Assembly: GCA_030674155.1 (NCBI GenBank)
Contig: JASPKP010008133.1
Location: 1 to 11,907 of the forward strand
Origin: Stramonita haemastoma
Lineage: Eukaryota > Mollusca > Gastropoda > Neogastropoda > Muricidae
DNA length: 11,907 nucleotides
Direction of reading: 5' to 3'
Part shown: one piece after another, positions 1-7,908 of the stretch
Layout of the letters: each line of letters begins with the position of its first letter
Numbering within the stretch: the stretch's first letter is position 1
Program-made: the position numbers and the translations under genes
The notes under the pieces: generated by a model
What the model was told of the DNA's origin: nothing
Database searches by the model: none
What the model saw: the letters and a program-made list of their open reading frames with translations, nothing else

Positions 1-75
1 GGGTTGGGTGTGTGTGGGGTTTGGGTGGTGGGTTGTGTTGGGGGGTTTGGTGTTGGTGGGGCTTTTTTTTGTTGA
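1..75. repeat. GT-rich low-complexity sequence
   Basis: The stretch is almost only G and T, in short GTGT, GGGTTT and GGTGG blocks, and ends in a T run. It looks like a degraded (GT)n microsatellite. It shares the 15-base string TGTGGGGTTTGGGTG with the reverse complement of the C/A-rich tract near 5100-5114. It starts at the window edge, so its true left boundary is unknown. Confidence 0.7.
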
Positions 76-164
76 CCTTTTTGTGGATGGCACTTAGTTG
101 TGTGTTGTTTGTCTCCTATGTTGTGCCATTTTTTTCTTTTTTTATTCTTTCTCTATACGGGGAT

Positions 165-340
165 ATGGAATAAACCTAATTTTTTTTTTACATCCATCTC
201 CGGGGGGTTAGATTTTTTGTAAATGGGTTTTGGGCCCCCCACCGGGTCACGAGGCCTACTTTACAAAAAACATATTTAACTGCGCAATGTTCTGTGTGTT
301 AAAACAGGGCCTCGGTTTACAGTTATTGTGTGTCAGGGTG
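165..340 (-). mobile_element. Headless SINE-like body, minus strand (copy A)
   Basis: Positions 304-319 read ACAGGGCCTCGGTTTA. This is the reverse complement of a block (ACCGAGG then a CCC/GGG string) that recurs in the other SINE-like copies in this window. Lower coordinates form the tail. It aligns by eye with the segments at 815-1003 and 1004-1190 through shared elements in the same order: a GGAATAA-like end near 167, a T run, a short CTCCGGGG or CTCCCCG string, TTTTGTAAATG, a GGCCCCC block, GGCCTACTTTACAAAA and TTTAACTGC. No tRNA-like head is visible. The segment meets the tail of the next copy at about 340, so it was either truncated there or is the second half of a composite element. 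Confidence 0.42.
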
Positions 341-645
341 GTTTTTTTGTGACTTTTGGGTGTGTGTGAATTTAAAATCTGATAATTTAGGTTTTAGCCC
401 TCCCGGCGGGGAAAATTTCAAACAAGCGTTTTTTTTTTTCGCTGTACAAAATTCAGCGCTGTAGAAAATACCTTTATCCCCTGCACGGACTTTGGGGGTT
501 TTTGTCTCATCTAAAAACCGCATTAAAAACCCCCCCCCTCTTTCTCAGGGGGGGGAAAAATTCCAAATTTAACGGTGAATAAAAACCGCAACCTGTTTCT
601 TTCTAACTTGTGTTAGGGTTTGGTTACCCTGGTCTTGCCGCACCT
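341..645 (-). mobile_element. tRNA-derived SINE-like copy with head, minus strand (copy A2)
   Basis: Read on the minus strand, the element starts near 645 with a tRNA-like head. Its best feature is the string at 594-573, AGGTTGCGGTTTTTATTCAC, which fits a tRNA T-arm (usually AGGTTGCGGGTTCGATTC) with the TTCGA core turned into T/A. A G-rich, box-A-like stretch lies around 644-628. About 60 bases further on, 520-482 carries the conserved body block, recognised on the plus strand as TTTTTGTCTCATC after CACGGACTTTGG. The tail runs to about 341 and includes an AGCCCTCCCGGCGGGG segment (plus strand, about 395-410). The spacing between head and body agrees with the other head-bearing copies. The call is a by-eye match and the exact ends are approximate. 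Confidence 0.45.
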
Positions 646-814
646 ATAAGCACACTTTTTGAAAAATCTTTTTAGGAAAACAAAAAAAATTTTAAATTTT
701 TTAGATTCCCCGCTATTAGTTGTAAGCTCCGCAGCCTTAAAACCCTTTTTTTTTTTTGGGGGGGTTCCTGTGGGGCCCATTTGTTATTTTTCTATTTATT
801 TTTTATTTTTTCTT
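646..814. other. Unassigned AT-rich spacer
   Basis: This segment lies between two minus-strand SINE-like blocks. It is dominated by A and T runs, with T and G runs near 749-765. I see no coding signal or recognisable element in it. Confidence 0.5.
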
Positions 815-1003
815 TTACATTTAAGATAAGGGGAAAAACTCTATTTTTTTTTACTTCCCCCGGGGGGTATGCATTTTTCATCTTTCCCCCACCGGGGAAA
901 TGGCCTTCCCTTTTTTTTTTGTTTTTAAAAAGAAGGGTTTTTAACGGTTGCAAAAATTTTTGGTGATTCCCGGGGGGCCTGTTTTTTTATAGTTTCATGA
1001 AGG
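815..1003 (-). mobile_element. Headless SINE-like body, minus strand (copy G)
   Basis: By eye this segment is collinear with 165-340 and 1004-1190. Shared elements are an AAGATAAGG string and T run near 823-852, a CCCCCGGGG block, a GCATTTTTCATCTTTCCCCC string, GGGTTTTTAACGGTTGC, and GGGGCCTGTTTTTTTATAG followed by TTTCATGAAG at about 974-1003. The last is a decayed form of the block reading GGGCCTGTTTTTGTCTCATC in the neighbouring copy. No head follows: the sequence runs directly into the tail of the next minus-strand copy. It is the most decayed of the three similar tails. Confidence 0.35.
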
Positions 1004-1330
1004 GTTTATTTTTTTATTCCAAGATAATGGAATACCAATCATTTTTTTTGCACCTCCCCGTGTTTTGCAGTTTTGTAAATGCATCTTTCCCCTGGCCCCC
1101 AAACGGGGCCTATCTTACAAAAGCGAACAGGTTTTTAACTGCCCCGAAAATCCGTCGTTCGCACACGGGCCTGTTTTTGTCTCATCCAAAAATTTTTTGG
1201 GGGGGTGGGGGGGGGGGGGGGGGGGTCGCACTGTTTTAAACCCCCAAAGGAAAAATCCTCTCGCCAAATCGAACACGGTCGTCAAATTGCGAGCGCAATG
1301 TTCTCCCACATACCCGCCCGCAGGGGGCAT
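1004..1330 (-). mobile_element. tRNA-derived SINE-like copy with head, minus strand (copy B)
   Basis: On the minus strand the head reads GGGTATGTGGGAGAAC (1315-1300), a box-A-like string. An anticodon-loop-like CTCGCAA follows at 1293-1287, then GTGTTCGATTTGG (1276-1264), a near box B. The order and spacing fit a tRNA-derived Pol III promoter. The body block lies at 1191-1162, on the plus strand CACACGGGCCTG followed by TTTTTGTCTCATCC. A G run at 1207-1225 lengthens the gap between head and body. The tail (1160 to about 1004) shares several ordered strings with the two headless minus-strand bodies, including TTTTGTAAATGCATC and ACAAAAGCGAAC. The end near 1030-1020 reads GGAATA or its equivalent. 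The family name is unknown to me. Confidence 0.5.
1199..1225. repeat. Poly-G tract
   Basis: Seven G, one T and then nineteen G form a near-pure G run inside a SINE-like copy. It may be a real homopolymer or a base-calling artefact. As written it could form a G-quadruplex on the plus strand. Confidence 0.8.
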
Positions 1331-2584
1331 CAGCCGTCACCATTCATCTTTTTAATTTATTTACAGCCTAGGGAGGCGGGGCATAGCCAGGTCAGAGCCT
1401 CGCTTTCCCAAGCAAAAAAGCAGCGTGGGCGGGGTACCAAGTGGGGGGTGACCGATTGCGCCCTTGGCTTCGAAAAACCCCCCCTTTCACCCACTGTAAA
1501 GGGGGTTCTTCCCCCTTTTTAGGGTCGGGGAAGGGTAAAGCACGTGGAGGGGGATGGTCCGCCCTCAACTGCTTCCCAAAAAAACTGAGGTCTGGGATCC
1601 CTTGCTCCCCTACCCGCCGGTTAGGGGACCTTTTACCTTACATTACCTTTACTAGGGGGGGGATTTTGGGGAATTCCCCATCAACCACCCCCCTTTCACC
1701 CCCTTCACCATTTGTTTTGTTGTTGTTTTTGTTGTGATTCTTACATCCCAGGGAGATTTCCTTTAATTTGGGAAACCATCCCCCTTTTTTGGTTTGGTTG
1801 GGGGGGAGTCTCAAACACTCTCTGTTGACAAAAACACGATAGAACCTCACAAATATCACCTTTTTGTTGTGGGGCTTATTATCCCCCAACAGATTTCCAA
1901 TTTGGACACTGCCCATCACCTTCTTTTTTTTTGCTTTATTTTTTTTATCATTTTTTTTTTTATTTATTTTTTTTTTTTAAAGGAAATAGAATAAGCCTCC
2001 TACAGTATCTCTCTTTTCCCTATTTTTTGGTCAGTCTTACATTCCTTTACCCAAAAATTTTTTTAAAAAACGGCACCCCTTAAACTTAAAATTCAGATGA
2101 AAATTTTTTAGGGGTTGTATTCCGCAAAGTTAGATGGGTTTTAAAAGAAACGGGGGAATCTCCTATGCCCAAAAAATGAATTAAACTTTAATAAATTTTT
2201 TTTCCCTTGGAAAACAAAATCAAACAACCAATCCCAAAAAACCATTCACTGTAAATGTAACAGTCCTGAGAAGAAAATTCCCCCGCTTAAATTTATCCAG
2301 TAAGTCCCACGAGGAGAGCCAATGTAAAAACTCTGATTTATTTTTTGGCAATGGTAAAAAAACACTTATTTTTTAATTCGCACAAAAGTAACAAAACATA
2401 AAAAACAGCAAATTTAAAAAACGAGAGTTCTTAAAGTTTTTAGAATGCCCTTTTCTTTTAAAAGCGCACAAACACAAAGAACATTGTAAAAGCCAGACTG
2501 CTTTACAAAACTTTTTTACTCCAAAACCTGATCCAGCAAGTTTAAAAAAGAAAAAAAATACAGCCAACCTTATTTTTAGTGACT
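1331..2584. other. No recognisable gene; mixed GC-rich and AT-rich sequence
   Basis: Positions 1331-1640 are fairly GC-rich; the rest is AT-rich with long T runs at 1921-1978. A short inverted repeat at about 1480-1505 pairs CCCCTTT with AAAGGGG around a loop of roughly ten bases. The open frames here are short, rich in Phe/Leu/Pro runs and show no domain or motif. Two strings near 1979-1994 and 1731-1750 faintly recall SINE tail ends (GGAATA-like, and TTACATCC followed by a T-rich stretch), but I cannot assign an element. Confidence 0.5.
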
Positions 2585-2905
2585 CCAATTATTACAGCCC
2601 TTTCCCAAAAACCTAACCAAAAACCTTTTCCTAAAACTAAAACGGTTCGATTCCGGCGGGGAAAATTTTTCTTGGATCAACATCATGCTGACTCCGCCTC
2701 CCAAAAAAGCCCTTTTTTGGGATGAGACAAAAACCGGGCCCCTTTTGGGAACGCAGCAAACATCTTGTCCCCACTTAAATCCTGTTCCCTTTTTAAGATG
2801 GGCATCGTTCCGGAAAAGTAAAAATTTTAAAAACTGCAACACACGGGCAAAATGTAAAAAGCACAAATGTTTAAAACCCATTTCCCGTTATAAAAAGGAA
2901 AAGTA
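2585..2905 (+). mobile_element. tRNA-derived SINE-like copy, plus strand (copy E)
   Basis: An exact tRNA box B, GGTTCGATTCC, lies at 2644-2654. About 67 bases downstream, 2721-2742 carries GATGAGACAAAAACCGGGCC. This is the forward orientation of the body block that other copies show in reverse (GGCC...GTCTCATC). The spacing from box B to body matches the inverted copies. A clear box A is not visible upstream, so the 5' end near 2585 is a guess. Downstream, a CGCAGCAAACATCTTG region and A-rich sequence with CAACACACGGG make up a poorly conserved tail whose 3' end is uncertain. Confidence 0.45.
2644..2654 (+). promoter_or_regulatory. Pol III box B motif
   Basis: GGTTCGATTCC matches the GGTTCGANTCC consensus of the tRNA B box. 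It is the best-preserved B box among the SINE-like copies that share the ATGAGAC / ACCGAGG body block. Without a clear A box, promoter activity is doubtful. Confidence 0.55.
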
Positions 2906-3236
2906 AATAAAAAAGTGTTTTAAAAAAAAAAAATTTTTCGTTTTTTGCATTCTTATTTTTAGGTCAATGGGCAACAAATCCAACTTATAAGGGGGCCCCC
3001 ACCAAACCCCCCTTTTTAACCAAATGAAACAACCGACTAGTTCTCTAGTCAACTCAACCCTTTTTGAATGCTGACTGCCTAGATCAAGAACAATATATTC
3101 AGCAACACTTTTGGTTTGCGGCCCCAAATTAAAAAACACAGAAAAAACCCAACTGAAAATCTATCACAGCAGGGAATTTGGGGGGAACCTTTTAATTGAA
3201 CCCGCATTAATTTAACCATCCGTGGGCATTTTTAAC
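2906..3236. other. Unassigned sequence with a small hairpin
   Basis: AT-rich non-coding sequence. The only clear structure is a perfect 6-bp inverted repeat, GACTAG-TTCT-CTAGTC, at 3035-3050. No T run follows, so it is not a bacterial-type terminator, and its size is compatible with chance. Confidence 0.5.
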
Positions 3237-3575
3237 GTGCCTGCCTAGAAACAAAAAGGGGGGCGGAGTGTAAGGGGTTTTAACCCCTTTTTAAAACCCA
3301 AATTTTCCCCCCCCTCCATTACCCCGATGGGGGCCCATTTTTTCGGGGGAACCATAAAACGAGGGCCCGTTTGCACATCCTATTTTTCGCAAGTAAAAAA
3401 ACCCCACGGCAAAAAGGGGTTCCCTGGAAAATTTTGTAGAAAACGCCACTCTGTTTTGGAAACAAATACTTTGCATGCGGAAAAAGGGAAAAAAATAGTA
3501 GGTGCTGAAAAGGGCCACGCGCTCCCCCCGGGAGGCACCCGAATTTCACGGGGGTTGGGAAATGTCATGGTTTTA
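3237..3575 (+). mobile_element. Near full-length tRNA-derived SINE-like copy, plus strand (copy C)
   Basis: The head starts near GTGCCTGCCTAGAAAC (3237-3252), a decayed box A. GGGGTTTTAACCCC at 3274-3287 is readily read as a box B whose TTCGAA core became TTTTAA. The body block follows at 3338-3376: TTTTTTCGGGGGAACCATAA, then AACGAGGGCCCGTTTGCAC. The tail contains CCCCACGGCAAAAAGGGGTT (about 3401-3420), TTCCCTGGAAAATTTTGTAG (3420-3439), AACAAATACTTTGCATGCGG (3461-3480), ACGCGCTCCCCCCGGGAG (3518-3535) and CACCCGAATTTCACGG (3537-3552). The same ordered elements occur in reverse in the copy at 3962-4346. From memory they resemble a widespread SINE tail of marine invertebrates (CCCGAATTTCAC...AGAAATCTGT), but no search was run. 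The length of about 340 bp suits a tRNA-SINE. Confidence 0.6.
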
Positions 3576-3885
3576 CCCCCGTTTAGGGTCCAAACTTTTC
3601 CCCCCACCATTAACCAGAAAGGGGGTTTGGGGCTAGCCTTCAGAGAGACAAAACCGAGGTCCCTTTTTAAAAAAAAATATTTTGCTCACTAAAAAATCCA
3701 CCAACAAAATTTCCCGGCAACATTTTTGAAAAAAACAGCCATTAAAAGCCAATACTGCTGCAGCGGGGGAAAAAAAGAAAATGTGGGGCCGCTCTCAGGG
3801 GGATACCCCCCAAGGGGGAACCCAAAACTTCACACAAAAATGTGCCGGACTTAAACGGGGGTTAAAGTGTAAAAAGGATAACAAT
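3576..3885 (+). mobile_element. Headless SINE-like body, plus strand (copy F)
   Basis: The segment directly follows the end of the preceding plus-strand copy. CAGAGAGACAAAACCGAGGT at 3641-3660 is the body block in forward orientation (compare GATGAGACAAAAACCGGGCC at 2721). The tail has CCACCAACAAAATTTCCCGG near 3699-3718, a CTGCTGCAGCGGGG string (3757-3770) and CTTCACACAAAAATGTGCCG near 3829-3848. It differs from the tail of the copy before it, so a different subfamily is likely. No box A or box B stands out in 3576-3640. It is either truncated or the second module of a composite element. Confidence 0.4.
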
Positions 3886-3961
3886 AACCCACTACAAACA
3901 CTTTAATGAAACAAAAAAGGGGGCGTAAAGGAAAGTCACTTAAAGTTTACAAACGTCTTCT
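3886..3961. other. A-rich spacer between inverted SINE-like copies
   Basis: A short A-rich stretch separates the plus-strand pair from the minus-strand copy. It has no coding signal. Any target-site duplications are not obvious by eye. Confidence 0.4.
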
Positions 3962-4346
3962 AAAACCATTTATGTCCAAAATTTTTCTGCGTGAAAAGGG
4001 CGGGCTGCCCCCCCGGGGTTTGCCCCAAATACAGCCCCTCCTATTATTTTTTTTTTTTTTCCCCCTGTGGGGGGGTTTTATTTGTTCCCCTACCCAGGGG
4101 TGGTTTTTTTCTACGGGTTTTGGGGGGGATAAGACTCTTGTTCCGGGGTTCTTTGGGGGAAAAAACAATGATGTGTAACGCAGGGCCCTCGGTTTATTGT
4201 TCATCCGAAAGACCCCATTTCCATGATCTAATGGATGGAGGAAAATTTTTTGGCCCAAGGGAAATTCAAACCCCCCCACATTTTCCCCCCGGACTTTTCC
4301 CTTTCTAAAAGGGGGCCCCCTTTCCCTCTAGACCCCCGCGAAGCAC
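3962..4346 (-). mobile_element. Full-length tRNA-derived SINE-like copy, minus strand (copy D)
   Basis: On the minus strand the element opens with GTGCTTCGCGGGGGTCTAGA (4346-4327). This is a tRNA-like 5' end with a box-A-like GGGTCTAGAGG. A box B follows as GGGTTTGAATTTCC (4273-4260). The body block occupies 4216-4181 and reads GGGGTCTTTCGGATGAACAA, then TAAACCGAGGGCCCTG, close to the GTCTTTCGGATGAGACG / AAACCGAGGTCCC string I remember from marine-invertebrate SINEs. The tail includes the plus-strand strings GGGCTGCCCCCCCGGGG (about 4002-4018) and CCAAAATTTTTCTGCGTGAA (3976-3995), the reverse of a TTCACGCAGAAA motif. It is the clearest copy of the body block in the window and is inverted relative to its two left neighbours. 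Confidence 0.62.
4260..4335 (-). promoter_or_regulatory. Decayed Pol III internal promoter of SINE copy D
   Basis: A-box-like GGGTCTAGAGG (4335-4325) and B-box-like GGTTTGAATTTCC (4272-4260) lie in the order and orientation of a tRNA-type internal promoter. The B box departs from GGTTCGANTCC at the C of the TTCG core. Expression is not implied. Confidence 0.5.
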
Positions 4347-5009
4347 TAAAAAAATTTATAAAATAATCACTTTTAGATGCGTTGAAATGTCTTTGTTTTT
4401 GGAAAATTTTAAATTTTTTTTGGGAGCCCATCCCTTTTAAACAAAGAACCCCGTTTGTACATTTTTTTGGGGGTTTTGGGGAAAAATATTGAAAAGGGGC
4501 TGTGCCTATGTAGTTTTTCCCTTTTTAAAACATTTGATTTTAAGGGGTTGTGAAAATCACTTATTTTTTTTTTTCCCCCCCCTTTTAAAAAGAATTAGCT
4601 TTGTCCCCCCTTTTTTTTCCTAAATTTGTTTTTGTACTTGAAAAAAAGATAGTTTTCTAAAATTTAAAACCGCCGATTCATTTTTCTTTTTTTTACCAAA
4701 GGGAAAGGGTTTAAATTTTCGTTATTAACAGGGAGATGCTTGTCCCCCACAAAAGAGAATGTATTAATCCAAATACCGTTTAAATCAAAAAAAAATTTTT
4801 TTAAATTTCCAAAAAGGTATATTGAATAAACATTAATTTGTTTTTTTTCACAAGCCCATCTATAAATAATAAAAAATTAAATTTAAAAATGCAGAAAACC
4901 CCTAAAAAAAAAAAAGGGCCAAAAAGGGAAAAAAAAAATCAACAAATTAATCAAAACATGATTAAAAAAGGGGTTAAAAATAAAATTGCCCAAAAAATAA
5001 TATAAGCAA
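4347..5009. other. AT-rich sequence without recognisable genes
   Basis: Long A and T runs dominate, with scattered GGGG and CCCC blocks. Open frames are short and low in complexity. A GAATAAA string at 4822-4828 recalls the GGAATAAA-type ends of SINE tails near 167 and 7330, but nothing else of an element is visible. I find no gene here. Confidence 0.55.
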
Positions 5010-5117
5010 AAAAAAAAACAAAAACCCCCCCCAAAAACCCCCCCCTCGTCCCAAAAAACCCCAAAACACCCCAAAACCCCCCCAAAACCCAAAACAAACA
5101 CACCCAAACCCCACACA
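5010..5117. repeat. C/A-rich simple sequence
   Basis: The stretch is built almost only of CCCC and AAAA blocks, for example CCCCAAAACACCCCAAAA near 5059-5076, and ends in CA-rich sequence. The irregular spacing argues for a decayed or miscalled (CA)n tract, not a true array. Its reverse complement resembles the GT-rich tracts at 1-75 and 5476-5590. The complementary strand has several G runs and could form quadruplexes. Confidence 0.7.
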
Positions 5118-5154
5118 AAAAATAAAATATTATATTTTAAATTTTCCCTAATAA

Positions 5155-5300
5155 TAATAGATTAGATTAGATAAATGCACACACACATTTTATAGATATA
5201 GATATAGATAAAAAATTTGATAATAATAGATAGATAGATAGATAGATAATAAAAAATGGGAAAAGGGAATAGATAGAAAAGATAATAATAATAGAAAATA
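5155..5300. repeat. GATA / TAATAA microsatellite
   Basis: Repeated TAGAT, ATAGAT and TAATAA units are seen, with a clean (GATA) run at 5227-5248 and a short ACACACAC run at 5178-5187. This is a compound interrupted tetranucleotide microsatellite. Interrupted TAGATAG and TAATAATAG units continue to about 5295. Confidence 0.85.
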
Positions 5301-5475
5301 AAAATTTTCGGGTTTTTGCGGCTCATCCAAACCCCCAGTATGCAGTTGCCTGCACACATTAAATTTTTTTTTTTAAATTTTTTATTCCAACAAAAACCCC
5401 TTTTTTCAAAAACAATGTCATCAATACCATTATCTAAAACTTAAAAATAAAAAAAAATTTATGAGACCCCCGGGT

Positions 5476-5590
5476 TTGTGTGTGTGTGTTGGGGTTTTGT
5501 GTGGGTGGTGTGTTGGTGTTGGTGTGTGGTTGTGTGTGTGGGGGTTTTTGTGGTGTGTGGTGTGGTGTGTGTGTGTGTGTGGTTGTGGTG
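5476..5590. repeat. (GT)n-type microsatellite
   Basis: TGTGTGTGTGTG runs are broken by GG and TT insertions, ending in a purer GT run at about 5565-5582. Open frames on either strand here read as Val/Cys/Trp or Thr/His repeats, as expected of a simple repeat, and are not genes. Confidence 0.9.
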
Positions 5591-6602
5591 CCGCCCTTTT
5601 CGTGCAAGCATGAGGGGCACTGCTGAACATACCGCATTTTGGGGGGGTTTGTACTTTTCGGGCTTGTTTTTTCCCAAAAGTTTAGCAGATTTTTTTTTTC
5701 GTTATTTTTTTCTCATTACTTTTCTCAATAATCGACATCGAGGGGCAGGCAGCATCTTTCATTTGAAATTAATTTTCTGATACTTTCTCAAAACTGGGGG
5801 TTTTTCGAATGCCCACTTTCTGGGGTTCCATCTCCTTGGGCTTTTTTTCAAAAAAAAAAGTTGCCCAAAACCCCCAAAAAAAGGGGGAGCAAAACATTCT
5901 AGCGTTCAAATTTTTTTGACATTCCTCTTTCCCTTCATGGGGGGGATGTTTTTTCTTAAAAAAGTTTTTCTGGAAACTTTGCAAAAAAGAAACATGAAAA
6001 AGGCCCTGGGTTTTCCCCCCCAAAATACTTTTCATTTTTTGGGGTTTGAGAACCCCCCTTTGTCTCATTTCCGGGTTTTCAAAACTCCAGTACTAGAAAA
6101 AAATTGTTTCTCTAATTCACAGATTGAAATTAAATGCATTTCGGCAAAAATTTGCCAAAATTTTAAAATGCATAGTGGGGAAAAACTTTCCAATTTTTCA
6201 TGTTTTGTATTATTGTCAAGGGGTTTAAAAAAAGTTCCTCCACTATTTTAAGATAATGCTTGCAAGAAGTGTTTTTAAAAAAAACCAAAGTTACTGGGAG
6301 ATAGATTGGGCTTTAGCGATCCCAGTATTCTTTTTTAAAAAAGTAAAACGTGAAGACTGTGAAATTACAAAACCCAACGGGCAATTACTTTTTGCTTTTT
6401 TCACGGGACCATTACTGCAGTTGCAATTGTTCTCTTACAGTTTTAGATTTTTTAAAAAATTTTTGGGTTTTTTTGTTTTTTTATTTTTTGTGTTTCTTAT
6501 GCCCTGTTTTTCAACAAATTTTAGTTAATAAATTTAATCATTTCTTATGCAAAAATTAAACCAAAAACCCATTTTTTTTTTAAAACCCCCCTTCCCCTTT
6601 TT

Positions 6603-6603
<1 letters not shown>
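5591..6603. other. No recognisable gene
   Basis: AT-rich sequence with frequent runs of one base. Short frames on both strands (up to about 110 residues) are rich in Phe, Lys and Pro and carry no motif. A GGGTTTGAGAACCCC string at 6042-6056 followed by TTTGTCTCATTTCCGGG (6059-6075) faintly recalls a SINE box B and body block. Here they abut, instead of being about 60 bases apart, so I do not call an element. Confidence 0.5.

Positions 6604-6633
<30 letters not shown>
6604..6633. repeat. Poly-C tract of 30 bases
   Basis: Thirty consecutive C follow a C/T-rich lead-in. Such long pure C runs are uncommon and often unstable or miscounted in sequencing. The complement is a G30 run able to form quadruplexes. 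Confidence 0.9.
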
Positions 6634-7599
6634 TTCCACGTTTCCTTGTCAATTTCACTTTAAGTGTACGACGTAAAATCAAAGACACACCGACCCCCGG
6701 GGGACCTCATTTTAGATTATCATGTGGGAGATAAGAAGCCGGGTTTTGTTTTGAAATTTAAATTTTAATTCAAGGGGGGATGGGGGCACAATATTTTTAA
6801 ACAAAAGGGGCTCCTTGCTGTGATTTGGACTGAATTTAGGACATGAAATTGGGAAAATGACCCTATTCTGTGAAGAGAAGTTGGCGGCAGTTTGTTTAAG
6901 TGCTCAAAGTCTCTTTTCAATTGGGATATCAATGTAAAAATCCCCAGGAGGGAAAAAAAAAAGGGGGGGGGGGGGAGATCCAAAAAAGATAGCATCACTA
7001 CTTTTGAAATTTTTTTCTAATTCTCTTTTCAAATTCCTTTTCTATATCACTCAAATTTCTTCTGTCTTGGGGCCCAAAAGGCAAAATCTATTGCTGCCTT
7101 CTTGGGGCCTTTGCCCACGTTTTTTTTTCGGAAGACTTAAAGATCCATCTTTTTTCCTCGCTTTTAGGAATGCACTGGGCTTGACTTGTGAGGTGGCTGC
7201 AGCAGCACTAACAGTTTTGTTTTTATGACAGACTTTTTTGTACGTTCACATTCAAAGAACAAAAAAAGTGTAGGGGGAGGGGGGGTGGGATTTATTATTT
7301 TATTTATTTTTTTTAATTTCAAGAAAAAGGAATAAAACTTTTTTTTAAACCAAATCCCCGTGTGAATGGTTTTTTAAATTTATCTGTTCCCACCCGGGAC
7401 CCATTTGGGTATCTTATGAAAACCCACACAAGATGTTCTGATGCATTCGCCCCCGGCCCTGAACCTGGGGTTTCAAAAACCCAAAGGGGGAGGGAGGGGG
7501 AGTGGGAAAAAAGGGGGGTTTGTTTTTGCAGTTTTTTGCTCCCATTTGTGAGCATGTGGGCTATCTGCTCAAGAAATTTTGTATGTATTTTATGTTTTA
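6634..7599. other. Apparently unique non-coding sequence
   Basis: Positions 6640-7250 have fewer runs of one base than most of the window and look like single-copy DNA. A run of 13 G lies at 6963-6975. A pyrimidine-rich stretch ending in TTTTAG at about 7163-7168 could pass for a splice acceptor. The open sequence after it is only about 60 bases before a stop and matches no family I know. A GGAATAAAA string at 7329-7337 resembles the end of SINE tails elsewhere. No gene is supported. Confidence 0.45.
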
Positions 7600-7908
7600 T
7601 GCCGCCCCGTGGCCAGTGGTTGGGCGTTGTACTCGTAATTAAAGGTTTCGGGGGGTTTGATCCCAGCTATTCCCCTATGGCGTTTTGCCCTTGGGAAAAA
7701 AAAACACTTTGGCTATTTTTTTTTCCCCCAAACCCCGGGTAAAAAGGGTACCCCCAAACCCTTGTGTTGGGGGTTAACCCTGCGTGTTGGCGTCCATCCA
7801 GGGGGGAGTCTATGACTCTCCGTTTGTTAAAAACCCAAAAAAACCCGGGAAAAGACCGCCCCCGATGAGCCCTTATGGGTCGGACAACTTTAACTTATTA
7901 TAATGTTT
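7600..7908 (+). mobile_element. tRNA-derived SINE, well preserved, plus strand
   Basis: The 5' head (about 7600-7668) is tRNA-like: GCCGCCCCGTGGCCAGTGG (7601-7619) holds a box A with one base missing, CTCGTAA at 7632-7638 fits an anticodon loop (anticodon CGT, threonine type), and GGTTTGATCCC at 7654-7664 is a near-perfect box B. The body begins CCCTATGGCGTTTTGCCCTT (7673-7692), continues GGG, an A run and CACTTTGG, and then has CCCGGGTAAAAAGGGTACCC (7735-7754). Further on come GGGGGTTAACCCTGCGTG (7770-7787), CGTCCATCCAGGGGGGAGTC (7791-7810) and GCCCTTATGGGTCGGACAAC (7869-7888). These strings resemble a SINE body I remember from echinoderm and mollusc genomes (GCCCTTGGGCAAGGCACTT, GTAAATGGGTACC). 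It is a different family from the other SINE-like copies here. The 3' end is approximate. Confidence 0.72.
7610..7664 (+). promoter_or_regulatory. Pol III internal promoter (A and B boxes) of the SINE
   Basis: Box A is TGGCCAGTGG (7610-7619), one base shorter than the usual TGGCNNAGTGG. Box B is GGTTTGATCCC (7654-7664), differing from GGTTCGATTCC at two positions. The tRNA-like order supports a type 2 Pol III promoter. I do not call a functional tRNA: the acceptor stem does not close and the arms are decayed. Confidence 0.65.

Noticed and set aside
3035..3050. Terminator hairpin GACTAG-TTCT-CTAGTC
   Set aside because: The stem is short, no T run follows, no gene lies upstream, and a 6-bp inverted repeat is expected by chance in a window this size.
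5059..5110. Ciliate-type telomere repeat (CCCCAAAA)
   Set aside because: Only two or three near units with irregular spacing, internal in the sequence, grading into CA repeats; best read as degraded simple sequence.
5430..5677. His/Thr-rich small proteins on the minus strand
   Set aside because: They are translations of the (GT)n microsatellite in several frames.
6042..6075. Additional SINE copy (box-B-like GGGTTTGAGAACCC beside TTTGTCTCATTTCCGGG)
   Set aside because: The two motifs are adjacent where 55-80 bases are expected, and no head or tail can be followed on either side.
7130..7230. Possible exon with polypyrimidine tract and AG acceptor near 7168
   Set aside because: The open stretch is about 60 bases to a stop, has no donor site or recognisable peptide, and such acceptors are common by chance in T-rich DNA.
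7600..7670. Functional tRNA-Thr (CGT) gene
   Set aside because: Boxes A and B and an anticodon-like loop are present, but the arms and acceptor stem do not pair well and a SINE body follows directly.
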